This document shows, piece after piece, positions 1 through 11,051 of a stretch of DNA of 64,000 bases (position 1 is its first letter; each line of letters begins with the position of its first letter). The translations under genes were made by a program, and so were the position numbers. Source of the DNA: Symsagittifera roscoffensis (Eukaryota; Xenacoelomorpha; Acoela; Convolutidae); contig NC_087068.1 in the NCBI RefSeq assembly GCF_963678635.1, forward strand, positions 9,556,027 through 9,620,026. Direction: 5' to 3'. A model generated the notes under the pieces. That model made no database searches, was not told the DNA's origin, and saw nothing but the letters and a program-made list of their open reading frames with translations.

Positions 1-748
1 AAATCGAATTGTTTGTTTTGGTTTTGTCTTTCGATATTTTAGTGTTTTTTTCTTTTATGTTCAGACTTAAAAGTAGTCTTTAAAAGAATAGTTATCCGGT
101 TCTTATATTGGTGTTATTCCAGTTTGGGTACCGTGGGTTTTCTTTTCTTAGTCATGCTGTTAGGTTGTGGTTTATGGTGTTTAGTAGGCTTGCGTTGATT
201 AGTTTGGATTATTATATAATTCCTTTCCAACCGGGTTAAGGGAAAATTTGAGACGTGTGAATTTTTTTAAAGTTGTTCTCAGTGTAAGTTGAAACTCAAA
301 TTCATTTCTTAAAATAATTCTTTGTGGGCGGGCAGTGCAAATTTGGATAGAATATGTGGGCGAGAGTATATAAAGAAGCGTCTTTAAAAAGGTTAGTACT
401 GCTATTCTGCAATTTATGAACAATTTGTCCTTAACTACTACTTTTGAAATTAGATATTTTACTGCTTTATTTGTCGGTTAAAATTATCAAATTATTTTCA
501 ATACATGAATATTTAATGCTTTAAGGAAAAGAATTTATTTAATAATTTACTGCTTTGTACGGGATAATTTAGTTACTTTATTTATTGATAGGTTAAAAAA
601 ATGAATAATTTAAAAAAAAACGAATTTTTGTTTTTTATTTTGCTTTCTTATTTGTAGATGATTAATGATTGTGCCTATAAAGAAAAAGAGAAAACATTGC
701 ATAATAATGGTTAATGTTGTTTTGAATTTTTTTAGTTAAATATCGAAT
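1..748 (-). other. Presumed 3' untranslated region of element A
   Basis: No open frame of interest follows the extra ORF that ends at 749. The stretch is very AT-rich, with T-rich runs on the plus strand (43-58, 139-152). On the coding strand these are short purine tracts that could hold a polypurine primer. I found no match to the 5' leader at 26000-27535, so the 3' LTR is not recognised here. Confidence 0.4.
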
Positions 749-1888
749 TCATATTACCTTAATCGTCGGTGAAGAAGCCCTGGCGAAAATATCGTGGATG
801 ATATTGGATGAGGTTAGTAGTTTAGCTAATAAACGAATGATGTTTTTAGTTTGCAAAAGTGGCCGAAGCAATTCCAGTGCTTTAATGATGTTACGTTCTT
901 CAGTTTGATGTGATTTTTCGTACAGTGTGTTTTGTATTAGGTTATATAAGTTGTGATTGTAGCAAGTGTTATATATGAATTCTAGGATGGAAACTTCGAC
1001 GGACTGAAGGAATTCATGAGGGACAATGAGTGGGCGGGACTCGTCTACGTTGATTAGTTTGTTTAGTGGGCAGAAGATATACATCTGGGTGATGGGGTCA
1101 TAATTTCGGAGGGTGCCATGTAGGTTAGTGTCTTTAATACAATAGCTGAAATTAAGAAAAAACGGTGATGTGTGTTTTGAGTTGATGTATTGAAATCTAT
1201 GGTGAGGTTGTCGTGCTGGTGTATTGTGAGTGTAATGACTTTGAATAAATTTATAATAAGTGTACGTATGTGTTTGTTTAGTTCGTAACTTGACTTTGTG
1301 TGAACAGTGCAAATCACGTTCTTTGGGTGTGAGGAAATGAAAGGTTAGTGAAATATGGTTGAATTTGTTAAAGTATGATTCATAAGCAGTTGTATTGCGT
1401 AGTGCTGCAGAGATGACTTTGTCATATTTTTTATTTAAGTTAATGAGAGTGAAGCTATATGAGGTTTTAATGAAAAACTTTTCGTTTAATTGAGGATTAG
1501 TGTATGGGTCGCCAAGTAGACAAATGTCTTCATTTGGTCGGATGATATTATGGTCGTAATACTCGATGGGGTAATTATCTGTTTTTGGTGCAGTGAATTT
1601 TGTTATTAATTCTCTATATCCTATTTGCGTGAATTGATGTGGGGTTAGTGCTGTTGTTAGGAGGTAAAGTAGGGTGCTGCTTTTTTCATTATTATGAGGG
1701 TTGTTATATAAAGGTAATGTTAATGGATTAGTAAAGTGGTAATAAGATGTCCATGAGAGTGTGGGATATAGGGCATGCTCGTTGACATAGTTGGGTTTTT
1801 CATCGTTGGGATTGGAATGGAAATATGTAAATTGTGGGAAAAAGGGTAGGCATATTTGTAGGAATTCTTTCGTATTAGTGTGGATGAT
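749..1888 (-). CDS. C-terminal part of an env-distal accessory ORF of element A (379 codons open)
   Basis: A stop-free frame of 379 codons runs from 1888 to a TGA at 749-751. That is very long for this AT-rich decayed DNA and implies recent selection. No ATG lies at its head; it is the continuation of the ORF that begins at 2536, entered by a frame change near 1880. The product looks globular and soluble, rich in Asn, Tyr, Leu and His, with no obvious membrane segment or signal peptide. The last 100 residues are Leu/Ile-rich and probably helical (EERNIIKALELLRPLLQT and onward). I recognise no family. Ty3/gypsy elements of invertebrates usually end with env, so a gene here is unusual; a position after env is where complex retroviruses carry regulatory genes. 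Confidence 0.6.
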   Translation of the reverse strand: MIHTNTKEFLQICLPFFPQFTYFHSNPNDEKPNYVNEHALYPTLSWTSYYHFTNPLTLPLYNNPHNNEKSSTLLYLLTTALTPHQFTQIGYRELITKFTAPKTDNYPIEYYDHNIIRPNEDICLLGDPYTNPQLNEKFFIKTSYSFTLINLNKKYDKVISAALRNTTAYESYFNKFNHISLTFHFLTPKERDLHCSHKVKLRTKQTHTYTYYKFIQSHYTHNTPARQPHHRFQYINSKHTSPFFLNFSYCIKDTNLHGTLRNYDPITQMYIFCPLNKLINVDESRPLIVPHEFLQSVEVSILEFIYNTCYNHNLYNLIQNTLYEKSHQTEERNIIKALELLRPLLQTKNIIRLLAKLLTSSNIIHDIFARASSPTIKVI

Positions 1889-2536
1889 TTATATATGACG
1901 TGGATGTTCCTGGGTTAGTTGGGAATGGGGTATTTGGGAATTTTCTTTTGAATGTTTGGTATGCGCGGTTGGTACTAGAGGATGATGTTGATGGAGAAGT
2001 GGAATTTTGGGAGGGTGTGTAAATTGAAGAGGGGGTTGGAGTTGATGGGTTAGGTGATGTTAGGCAACCTGAAAGCTGGTGAATAGTTACAGCCTGAGGG
2101 TGTTGCACTTGTTGTTTTAGTGTTATGAAATTATCTAGTTCATGTGAAACTTGTGGGTGATCTTGGTCGTTGTTATCTGATGATTCACTAGTTAGAGGGG
2201 AATATGTGGGTCGACATGTGAAATGGGAGAAGAAGGAGAAAGAGGTTCAATTTTCACTTGGGAATGGATAGGTTGAAAGGGAGGTTGGGAAAACGTCGAT
2301 GGGCTGGGTTTGGAGTTTGCGAATTCGTCGGGTGTTTCAATATCGGAGTTGTTGAATTGGGATATGGTATTATATACTATTGTGTTGGAATTAGTATCTG
2401 CCTCCATGCTGGGTGAAAAGTTAGGATGAGGTGACTGAGGTGGGGGGAAAGCAAAAAGTGGGATGATGGGGAGGTTGTTCTGAAGGTTGGCTGGGTGGGA
2501 AATTGAACGATGGAGGGATCCGATTTGGCGGCTCAT
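1875..2536 (-). pseudogene. N-terminal part of the env-distal accessory ORF (Pro/Ser-rich, frame-broken)
   Basis: ATG at 2534-2536 overlaps the env stop in the four bases ATGA, so the start is well supported. The first frame runs 114 codons to 2192. It is rich in Pro and Ser and contains VKIEPLSPSSP, a good match to a SUMO-acceptor consensus (hydrophobic-Lys-x-Glu) followed by Ser-Pro. A second frame, Ser/Thr/Pro-rich, continues from about 2215 to 1875, and a third to 749. The two frame changes occur in both tandem copies, so they predate the 1.76-kb duplication, or else reflect an intron I cannot resolve. The low-complexity, phosphorylation-prone N-terminus suggests a regulatory rather than structural protein; this is inference. 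Confidence 0.55.
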
Positions 2537-3424
2537 CGTGGGCTAAAAAGATGGTTGTTCTGAGAACGAAATTTAGCGGTATGTAGTTGTTCTATAATTT
2601 GTTTGTATGTGTCATCTATATGTGGTTGTTGTGTTATCATATGTTGGATTGGGCTTTGTGGATAGTTTGATCTTGAACTTATGAGGTCTGCTAGGGCAAT
2701 ATGTCTAAAATTTCGTGGTACTAATGATAAGTGATGGTTATGGTTGAGGTTTTGTAATTTTGGTGCTGTGGGCGTTGTATTAGTGTCGTTTCGTGGTTCG
2801 TCATATTCGTTTGGTGTTGTTGATAACTTTGTATTATATTCTTTTATTTGAGCGCCTAAAAGAATTTTATTGATTGAAGTTGAAAATATTCTAAAAAATC
2901 CTGCGAAAAATTTGCGTGCTACGCTTGCCTGTTTATTTACTTGTGTGTGTAATGCGCATGTATTGTAGATTCCTTTTAAGAGAGAGAAAAGAAATCCAAG
3001 AAATTTAAACATTGCGTATAGTATAGTCAATCTTTCTAAGATGTAGTAGGGCCATCATAGAAAGGCAAGAAGTTCGTTCTTCAAATTTACAAAACTAAAA
3101 ATATTTACTGGTGATATATCTTGTGGTCTGTATTTTTCGCCATTTAAATAAATATAATCTTTTATGTCTTTAAAATATCCGCTATAATTTTGTGCGTTTA
3201 TGTTTGAAAAGCCTGCTGTTTCTGCAAGTTTGCGTAGATTTTGATCTATGGATTGTCGTTGGATTTTGTCCAATTTTGTTGGTAGTTCTTGAAATTGCTG
3301 TGTTCAAATATGATGCTCAATGTCTGATTTAGAGTATATGCCGATTGATTTTAAATCAATATTGGGAATGCGGGCAATAGCTCTAATGCTTTCGGGTGAA
3401 AATTTTTTGAGTGGTTGCATGAGT
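2533..3424 (-). pseudogene. Duplicated 3' end of the env-like gene (unit a)
   Basis: This is the second copy of the env C-terminal region, fused at 3424/3425 out of frame to the accessory ORF of the neighbouring unit. It repeats the hydrophobic segment (MFKFLGFLFSLLKGIYN, about 3010-2960) and the TGA that precedes WPYYILERL near 3050. The tail is Asn/His/Pro-rich and ends SQNNHLFSPR at 2533. Lacking the upstream ectodomain, it cannot be a complete gene; the homologous intact arrangement is at 4294-5185. Confidence 0.7.
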
Positions 3425-4297
3425 GTAAAGTAGGGTGCTGCTTTTTTCATTATTATGAGGGTTGTTATATAAAGGTAATGTTAATGGATTAGTAAAGTGG
3501 TAATAAGATGTCCATGAGAGTGTGGGATATAGGGCATGCTCGTTGACATAGTTGGGTTTTTCATCGTTGGGATTGGAATGGAAATATGTAAATTGTGGGA
3601 AAAAGGGTAGGCATATTTGTAGGAATTCTTTCGTATTAGTGTGGATGATTTATATATGACGTGGATGTTCCTGGGTTAGTTGGGAATGGGGTATTTGGGA
3701 ATTTTCTTTTGAATGTTTGGTATGCGCGGTTGGTACTAGAGGATGATGTTGATGGAGAAGTGGAATTTTGGGAGGGTGTGTAAATTGAAGAGGGGGTTGG
3801 AGTTGATGGGTTAGGTGATGTTAGGCAACCTGAAAGCTGGTGAATAGTTACAGCCTGAGGGTGTTGCACTTGTTGTTTTAGTGTTATGAAATTATCTAGT
3901 TCATGTGAAACTTGTGGGTGATCTTGGTCGTTGTTATCTGATGATTCACTAGTTAGAGGGGAATATGTGGGTCGACATGTGAAATGGGAGAAGAAGGAGA
4001 AAGAGGTTCAATTTTCACTTGGGAATGGATAGGTTGAAAGGGAGGTTGGGAAAACGTCGATGGGCTGGGTTTGGAGTTTGCGAATTCGTCGGGTGTTTCA
4101 ATATCGGAGTTGTTGAATTGGGATATGGTATTATATACTATTGTGTTGGAATTAGTATCTGCCTCCATGCTGGGTGAAAAGTTAGGATGAGGTGACTGAG
4201 GTGGGGGGAAAGCAAAAAGTGGGATGATGGGGAGGTTGTTCTGAAGGTTGGCTGGGTGGGAAATTGAACGATGGAGGGATCCGATTTGGCGGCTCAT
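3425..4297 (-). pseudogene. Truncated duplicate of the accessory ORF (unit b)
   Basis: Starts with the same ATG/TGA overlap (4294-4297) as the copy at 2533-2536 and carries the same Pro/Ser-rich frames (4297-3953, then to 3636). It is cut at 3425, where the duplication junction throws it into duplicated env sequence. The C-terminal globular part is therefore missing, and only the copy at 749-2536 is complete in extent. Confidence 0.7.
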
Positions 4298-5185
4298 CGT
4301 GGGCTAAAAAGATGGTTGTTCTGAGAACGAAATTTAGCGGTATGTAGTTGTTCTATAATTTGTTTGTATGTGTCATCTATATGTGGTTGTTGTGTTATCA
4401 TATGTTGGATTGGGCTTTGTGGATAGTTTGATCTTGAACTTATGAGGTCTGCTAGGGCAATATGTCTAAAATTTCGTGGTACTAATGATAAGTGATGGTT
4501 ATGGTTGAGGTTTTGTAATTTTGGTGCTGTGGGCGTTGTATTAGTGTCGTTTCGTGGTTCGTCATATTCGTTTGGTGTTGTTGATAACTTTGTATTATAT
4601 TCTTTTATTTGAGCGCCTAAAAGAATTTTATTGATTGAAGTTGAAAATATTCTAAAAAATCCTGCGAAAAATTTGCGTGCTACGCTTGCCTGTTTATTTA
4701 CTTGTGTGTGTAATGCGCATGTATTGTAGATTCCTTTTAAGAGAGAGAAAAGAAATCCAAGAAATTTAAACATTGCGTATAGTATAGTCAATCTTTCTAA
4801 GATGTAGTAGGGCCATCATAGAAAGGCAAGAAGTTCGTTCTTCAAATTTACAAAACTAAAAATATTTACTGGTGATATATCTTGTGGTCTGTATTTTTCG
4901 CCATTTAAATAAATATAATCTTTTATGTCTTTAAAATATCCGCTATAATTTTGTGCGTTTATGTTTGAAAAGCCTGCTGTTTCTGCAAGTTTGCGTAGAT
5001 TTTGATCTATGGATTGTCGTTGGATTTTGTCCAATTTTGTTGGTAGTTCTTGAAATTGCTGTGTTCAAATATGATGCTCAATGTCTGATTTAGAGTATAT
5101 GCCGATTGATTTTAAATCAATATTGGGAATGCGGGCAATAGCTCTAATGCTTTCGGGTGAAAATTTTTTGAGTGGTTGCATGAGT
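3425..5185. repeat. 1761-bp tandem duplication, unit b
   Basis: Second copy of the 1761-bp unit, contiguous on its right with the upstream env sequence (5186 onward). Its left end at 3425 abuts unit a, and the right end of unit a corresponds to position 5185 here. Confidence 0.95.
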
Positions 5186-7110
5186 GTAAGGTATGGTGTG
5201 GGAAGATAGTATTTATCTTCGTCAGGATTTAATTGTTCTACATTGTGGCTGTTTTCTGATCCACATGGGACTGCTGTATCCCAAAAATAAGTTCTCGGGA
5301 GAGTGTATAAATGAAATGTACTTTATTTTTATAGAAAATTGGGATTCTTATATAGCATCTTTTGTCTTCGAGTACATACAAAGGTGATACTTTTTTGGTA
5401 CAGGTGTAATACCATAATATATTTCCTTTGTAGTCAATAAAATTTGAACTGTTTTATGACAATAAATATCCTGCATAAGAAATTTTTAATACTGCTAGTG
5501 CAAGTGATTGTAAAATTTGTCTACGTTGAAGTTCGCATAATTGATGGAGTGTTTCAAGTTCTGTTAAAGACATTTCTTGAAAAATTCTTTTTATTGTGTA
5601 ATCTAATTTCATGTCTAAGTGTATTTCATAGTGGATTCCGCCAAAATGGGTGTTGTTCATAAGTAGCCATTTGATGTATTATTAAATTTCCTGTATTTAT
5701 GTCGAAACCGTCTTCGTTTTCGACAAGATTTTCTGAATATTGTGTTTTGTAAAGTGGTTTGGTGTATTTACATGCTAGTTCCGTTTCTGGATATATTTGG
5801 GATATTTGGAATATTTCTAAATTTAAAATTACTATGTCTGAGTTGATCAGGGTTTACATCTTCAAACGGGATTGATTCAAAAAAATAATTTTGATGAAAT
5901 TTTATCATTCTAGCGTGTATTTTTGCTACTTGAAATGTTGTACAAGTGTCTCCAGGGAACCAAACGATTGTTGCTTTCGTGCGCCTAGTAGGATCGCAAT
6001 ATCCTTGGTCGTTTTTACAAGGGAGTCTGATTCCTTGATAAATTATAGTGTCATCTTTCAAATCACGTGTTAGTTATTATTTTTCAATTTGTATTTCCCA
6101 ATCAAAAAACATTATTTCTTGATATCCTTTTTTTTGTATCAGCTTTACAATTTGAGGGATTGTTTATTCCAATGTGTGATATCCAATTTTTATCATGGAG
6201 ATCATATGTTAATCTTTCATGTGCTCCGTGAAAGGGGTATTTGGTATCTAGTCTTATATGACCTTGGTATCTTTCAAGTTCGACTTGATGTGCTGAATCT
6301 GGAAAAACTTGAAAATTTACCAAATTTCATTTTGTGCCTTTGTTTGGTGTGATCTTTAGTCTTTTAAGTTCATTTTTGCAATCTTCAGGGCTGAGGCGCA
6401 ATAGTCTTTTGATGTTACTTTGGTAGAAAGATTCATGGTCTAGTCTGTTTTTATTTCTGTTGGAAACTTGTGAACAATGTACTTTCTTTTCAGATAATGT
6501 TGCTGTGAATTTATAGCCTATTAATGTTGTGGCTCTGGCTTTTGAGTAAAGTGTTGCAATTACATTTGTTGTTTCGATTGATTGTGGTTCAAATTCACGT
6601 TGAGTTTATTGGTTTATTGCATACTTGTGTAATGTTTTTTGTTCATTTTCTTCACAGTCATAATGTGTGACTAGTAAATCCTGGGGTCCTGTTCTAGATG
6701 AGGGATTGTTGGGATCAGTTTTTGAAAAATTGAGAAAGAAAAAAGTTTGAAAATTGATTATCTTCAAAATATACATGTGTATGATAGTCCTGAATATGGA
6801 TTATAAAATGTGATATATCCTATTGTTTTTTTTGTGTATTGATCGTATTTGTATATAAGTTCTGTGGTTATAAACGGGGGAGGTTAAGATTGATTGAGCT
6901 GTTGTATTTGGAGCTGCTAGAGGTAAAATATGGTGAACTATATTGTTTAGTTTTACTGTGATTTCGAATTTTAATGTTAAGTTGTCTTGTCTAAGTATTT
7001 GTATATTGTGGTCTTGAATATCTTTGTGATTGTCATGTCGATGTTCTAATCTATTTAGTGCCCAGATGTGTAATCTGTGGCTTTCATGATGTTGTCCAAA
7101 TAATGGAGGG
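4294..7110 (-). pseudogene. Env-like glycoprotein region of element A, frame-broken
   Basis: It lies between pol and the accessory ORF, the env position of retroviruses. Recognisable frames are 6323-6102; 6061-5768 (Cys-bearing, with KNDQGYCDPTRRTKATIVW and FPGDTCTTFQV); 5660-5454 (helical, MSLTELETLHQLCELQRRQ, then a hydrophobic LALAVLKISYAGYLL); 5034-4816; and 4791-4294. The last begins with a membrane-type segment (MFKFLGFLFSLLKGIYN) followed by a basic, then Asn/His/Pro-rich tail, as expected for a transmembrane anchor and cytoplasmic domain. Several Cys and Asn-x-Ser/Thr sites fit an ectodomain. Stops interrupt at TGA codons (before WPYY near 4812 and before TQQF near 5070), and there are frameshifts. 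I do not recognise the env family; the assignment rests mainly on position. Confidence 0.55.
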
Positions 7111-7880
7111 GGTGCTACGAACGTATATCAATCTGATCGTAGTTGTATGTTTTTGTTGAATTTTCTCTATATCTTGCGTCGAGATTTGTAGGAAAATTTG
7201 ACGGGAAAGCTGTTTGTGAAATTGGAGTGAAAGAAGGGGTTGAAGGAAGTGAAAGAGTTTCAGGTAGTGACAAAGATGTGTCAGATGAAACGTCTATTGG
7301 ATCATTTACTAAATTTGGTTCGCCTTGAGGAAAAACATGTGTCACCAAATAAGGGAGTGTTTCTGTAGTGGCTGGGGGATTGAAAGGGTTTTCTCTGATT
7401 TGTTCAGATGTAGGGGTTGAACCTAAATAATCTGATGGGATGTTTGATGTGTTTTGTTGTGATGGAGTCTGTGGGGTAGTTTACAGGATTTGTTGTTGGT
7501 GAATGAGGTATGTTGAATTGAACTGGTGTTTTGTGAATTTCTATTTCGTCTTGGATGAATAATTTGTCGATTTATTTCTAGTGTGTTTTGAGTTTGACTT
7601 GGATGTCTTGCTCTATTAAGATTTTGTTGGAGAGGAGGGTTTATATTATATACTGGTTCGTATTGTGGTTCGCCTAAAGGTGCTTGGCGATGTACTGGTT
7701 CTAATGGTTCGGACAATCGTGCGTGTCTTTCTTCAAATGTATATGGATTGATTTGAAAAAAGATGCGTGTTGATGATTGAGGGTTATTTGTTTGAGTACT
7801 TGTTGGTGTTGTTGGAGGTTCTTGGGACGTTGTTGGTGGGGACTGATATGGGGTTGTTGATTAGCAATTTTGGAAATATG
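7111..7880 (-). pseudogene. Pro/Ser/Thr-rich segment between pol and the glycoprotein region
   Basis: Two open frames, 7716-7423 and 7348-7115, encode hydrophilic, low-complexity protein rich in Pro, Ser, Thr, Asn and Gln (for example SSDTSLSLPETLSLPSTP). A stop and a frameshift separate them. A splice-acceptor-like TTTTCAG lies just upstream on the coding strand (about 7890), which could be used for a spliced env message. It could be a mucin-like N-terminal part of env or a separate small gene; I cannot decide. Confidence 0.35.
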
Positions 7881-7889
7881 TACTGAAAA

Positions 7890-8530
7890 TTATTTAAGAA
7901 GAAATTTTGTGTTTACTATAATCTTCTTCAATAAAAAATAATAAAAGTATCGTTGCTAATGCGAAGGTTACGATAGCATTTTTTATGCGTTTACATACTG
8001 TTTTTGCTAGGATGTCAAAAATGTGAGAAATGTTATAAAAAGGGGAAAACATCTGTTCTACTAATTAGATGTTTGAACATTTGGATGATTATTTGAAATA
8101 TCGTAGCTGAAGAGGTGGTCAAGGATTTTGGAGACGTTTATGTAGGTTTGGGCTAGGGAATAAAAAATGATGAAAGCTTTGCAAAAAATTATCAGGGTGA
8201 GGATGAATAGTTCGAAAATGTTGAATATCAAATTTATAAAAGATTTGAAAAAGTTGAAGTTTATTGAAAAACAATTTTGAAATTATGAGAAGAATTTTAT
8301 GAAAAGTGTGAGAAATAGCATTTGCAGAAGTGATTTCTTCGTCGAATTTTTTTTTGAGGCTAATTTCAAATGTGGTCGGATTATTTATTGGTTTTTTGAC
8401 AAGTGGATTGGGTTTAGACAATTTTGGATTGGGAAAGTTTGGAGGGCTCCTAAGTATCTCTTGGTTTTGCTGTTGTTTATTGGATGATTGGGAGTATCTG
8501 AGAGATATTCGTACTTTAGGCTAAATGATC
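7890..8530 (-). pseudogene. Pol/env boundary region with two hydrophobic segments
   Basis: An open frame from about 8530 to 8119 encodes a Lys/Asn/Pro-rich stretch. In other frames of the coding strand there are two strongly hydrophobic stretches, around 8230-8110 (FELFILTLIIFCKAFIIFYS) and around 7990-7920 (IVTFALATILLLFFIEED). Element C has a diverged equivalent of the first at 30160-30400, including the following KVLDHLLRYQIS-like motif (KILDHLFSYDIS here), so the region is an inherited part of the family. Frame changes prevent assigning it with confidence to env signal peptide or membrane anchor. Confidence 0.4.
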
Positions 8531-8799
8531 ATGTTCATTTTTTTCTTCAGACTAATTTAATATTTTTGCCGGAGGTATTTTTGAGGTTTAAGTTGGTACA
8601 ATATTGTTGATCTTTGTGTTGCTCGATAGGGGAGATTTAAAACGTTGAAACTTTGTTTATTTCAGGTGTCAATGTTTCGTGGTTTGCTTTTGTTTGACCT
8701 GGAGGTCTTTGAGTTCTTTTAGAAATTAGCTTGAGTGTGGTTGTTTGTCGGCTAATAAGGTCGTGTTAAAATGAGGTGATGATTCGGAAAAGATTGTAA

Positions 8800-10690
8800 T
8801 TGGCTGAATTTGAACTAGTTTGTTCAAGTGCTTTTCAGCATGAATTTTGAGAAAAAAGTTTGGTCTAAGAAAATATTTTCAAAAGGTGAAAATGTGAATG
8901 AAATTAAAGTGGTTTTTGAAGTTCAACTTTTTAAAATTTTTCAGATTGTGGGATGAATGTTTTGTATTTTTTTCGTGGCTGATTTCGAAGTCGTGATGAT
9001 TGTCTATGTGGAGATTTTTCTTTTGGTTTCCGATTTTTTCTTTCTTTTTTAGGTTTATCTGCAATTTTTGATATTAGTTTGGGAAGTTCTTTTTCTTTTT
9101 TTTCTAAGTGTTTTTGTATAACTTGTGTATCAGTGTTTTGATTGTGATTTTGTTCTGAACAATTTGGGATGACTTTAAGTCCTGTAAAAAAGTATAATTG
9201 ATCAATTTCTCGGAGTGCGTACTCTTTTAGGTAGTAAGGTAAAAGATGGTTTCGATTTTGAATGAGTTCTTTTTTGTTCGAGTCTGTAAGTTTGTATGTT
9301 ACATCTGTAGGTTTATCAATTATTTGATACGGTCCTTTTCGGAGTGGCTGTAAGTTTTTAGAGATTCATTTTTGCGTTGTAAAGTTTGGAATTAAAACAT
9401 AAGTTCAGATTTTTAAATATGTAGCTGGGGTAAATCGATAATTTATTTGGGAATTTATGTTTTGTCTTTGTAACAACTTTTTGGTTACTTTTTGGTAAAT
9501 TTCGTTGTGTTTTTTATCTCTGTTTAAAATCTATTCGGTGTGTGTTCCGGAAGCTAATTTTAGGATTTGTGGATGATGAAAATGATCTTCATCGTGTGTG
9601 TGTAGTGGTAAATTGTAACATATTGATTCTTTGGTTGGTTTGCAATAGCCTTGAGCATTTTTTGGAGGAATTTGCTGTGAACATTATTGGTTTCCGTGGT
9701 TTTTGGTTGAAAACCATTTCATAGGGTGATAGTCCTAGGGTTGTTGTGATTTGTGAGTTATAGGATAGTGGAAATAAGTTTACATCTGTTGACCATTCAG
9801 TATATCGTGTGTCATTTCCGTTAATGATACATCTGAGATATTCTTGTCGTGAACGGTTCATGCCTTCGACTAAACCATTAGTCCAAGGTGCGTGGGATGT
9901 ACGTGGTTTGTGTTTAAAATTATATAAGTGGCATAGAGTAATGATTTCGTGGTTTATAAATTCAGTGCCATTGTCTGTAACAAGGATTTCGGGTAAACCG
10001 AATTTTGCTAACCAATGTTCGTAAATTGTTGTACATGCATAGTAAGCATTACAATGAGGTAATGGGTTAAGTGCTACGTAGTGCGTGAATGAGTCCAATA
10101 TTACAATGAATTTCCTTCTGAGGATGGTGATATTGGTCCTTTAGTATCGAAAGAGGTTCTGTGATTAAAATATAAACTTTGTGCTTTAAATTTTTTTTTT
10201 CTGCAATTTGTTTTTGATTCGGGTATGGTTTGTTTAAATTACATGTTATGCAAGTGTTGCATGATTATTTTTATCCAAATCGGTGCATTTGGGAAATTAA
10301 AATTTTGTGTAATGTTTTTTCTGCTCCTGGGTGTCCTTTAGTATGTAAAGAGTGAGAAGTATGAAAAGCTATAAGCATCATACTCAATGGTAAGCAGGGT
10401 ACTTTATTATCAGCTGTTTGTTATTCTAGGATATCCGTGTTTTCATTGATTGAGGTGTCGTTAAAATTTCTGAAATATCTAAGAAGTGTTTTGTTTCCTA
10501 ATATTGTTGTATCGGCTTTCAGTGGTTTGGTTTTTTATTTGCGTCAAGATTTTAATTGTCTAATGACTGGGTCAAGGTTTTGGTGTTTTCGTAATAGTTC
10601 GAGGGTAACTTTTTCTGTTATTGATAGAAAAATGTTTTCATTCCCAATTTTGATAGAGGTATTGTATCTAGTGGGTCAAGAAGTTTAAAA
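8800..10690 (-). pseudogene. Integrase region, copy A1
   Basis: Integrase joins the element cDNA to the host chromosome. The zinc-binding N-terminal domain has its His pair near 10340-10315 (HTKGHPGAEKT) and Cys pair near 10250-10235, with two TAA stops between them. The catalytic core holds Asp (10093-10095, DSFTHYVAL), Asp (9973-9975, TDNGTEF) and Glu (9865-9867, GLVEGMN), spaced exactly D-35-E. A GPY/F-type module (RKGPYQ, 9325-9342) follows, then a Lys-rich tail to about 8880. A TGA at 10554-10556 and TAA codons interrupt the stretch upstream of the zinc finger, so the core is intact but the gene is not. It is the most complete pol domain in the window. Confidence 0.85.
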
Positions 10691-11051
10691 ACAAGATTAA
10701 TTGTATATTTTGAATCAATATTTGGTGGGCCTGATAAAATCACCTTATCAGTGAGATTTTCTTTTTCTTTTAACGGGAACAGATCCTTTTTCTATGGTTT
10801 TTGTTTGAGTGATTTTGTTGTGTATTTTTTTATCCATGAAGAGTATGGTATCGGTTTAAATGTAGATGTTCCTAGTAAATCTACTTCGTAGTGGTTGTTT
10901 TGGCAATCTAGATATAGCGGAAAGTGTTGTGAATTTTTTTTTATGGTTGTTCCATATCAGTTTTTACTGCTTTTTTGCATTGTAATCTTGGTGATGATTC
11001 GTCTTTTGCAAGAAATATATTTATATTTTGTGGTATTTTAACTGTTGTTTA
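10691..11051 (-). pseudogene. RNase H to integrase linker, copy A1
   Basis: The coding strand continues pol in broken frames. It includes TGA-TAA right after the RNase H frame, where element C has CGG-AAA, and TAA and TAG codons further on. Short matches to element C (AKDESSPRLQC against AKDGTSPQLEC) show it is decayed pol rather than spacer. Confidence 0.55.

Larger units (their letters stand above)
1664..3424. repeat. 1761-bp tandem duplication, unit a
   Basis: The sequence from GTAAAGTAGGGTGCTGC at 1664 to 3424 recurs at 3425-5185 with no difference that I noticed; all encoded frames are identical. The junction shares only a few bases (GTAA). The unit holds the env 3' end and the first two thirds of the accessory ORF. 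Confidence 0.95.

Noticed and set aside
9809-10024. Plus-strand frame opposite integrase
   Set aside because: Shadow of the minus-strand integrase core; no coding features of its own.
10554-10556. Idea that the host genome reads TGA as Trp throughout
   Set aside because: TGG is used at the conserved Trp positions of RT, RNase H and integrase, and other TGA codons of A align with Arg or Gly codons of C. Shared inherited stops explain the data with fewer assumptions.
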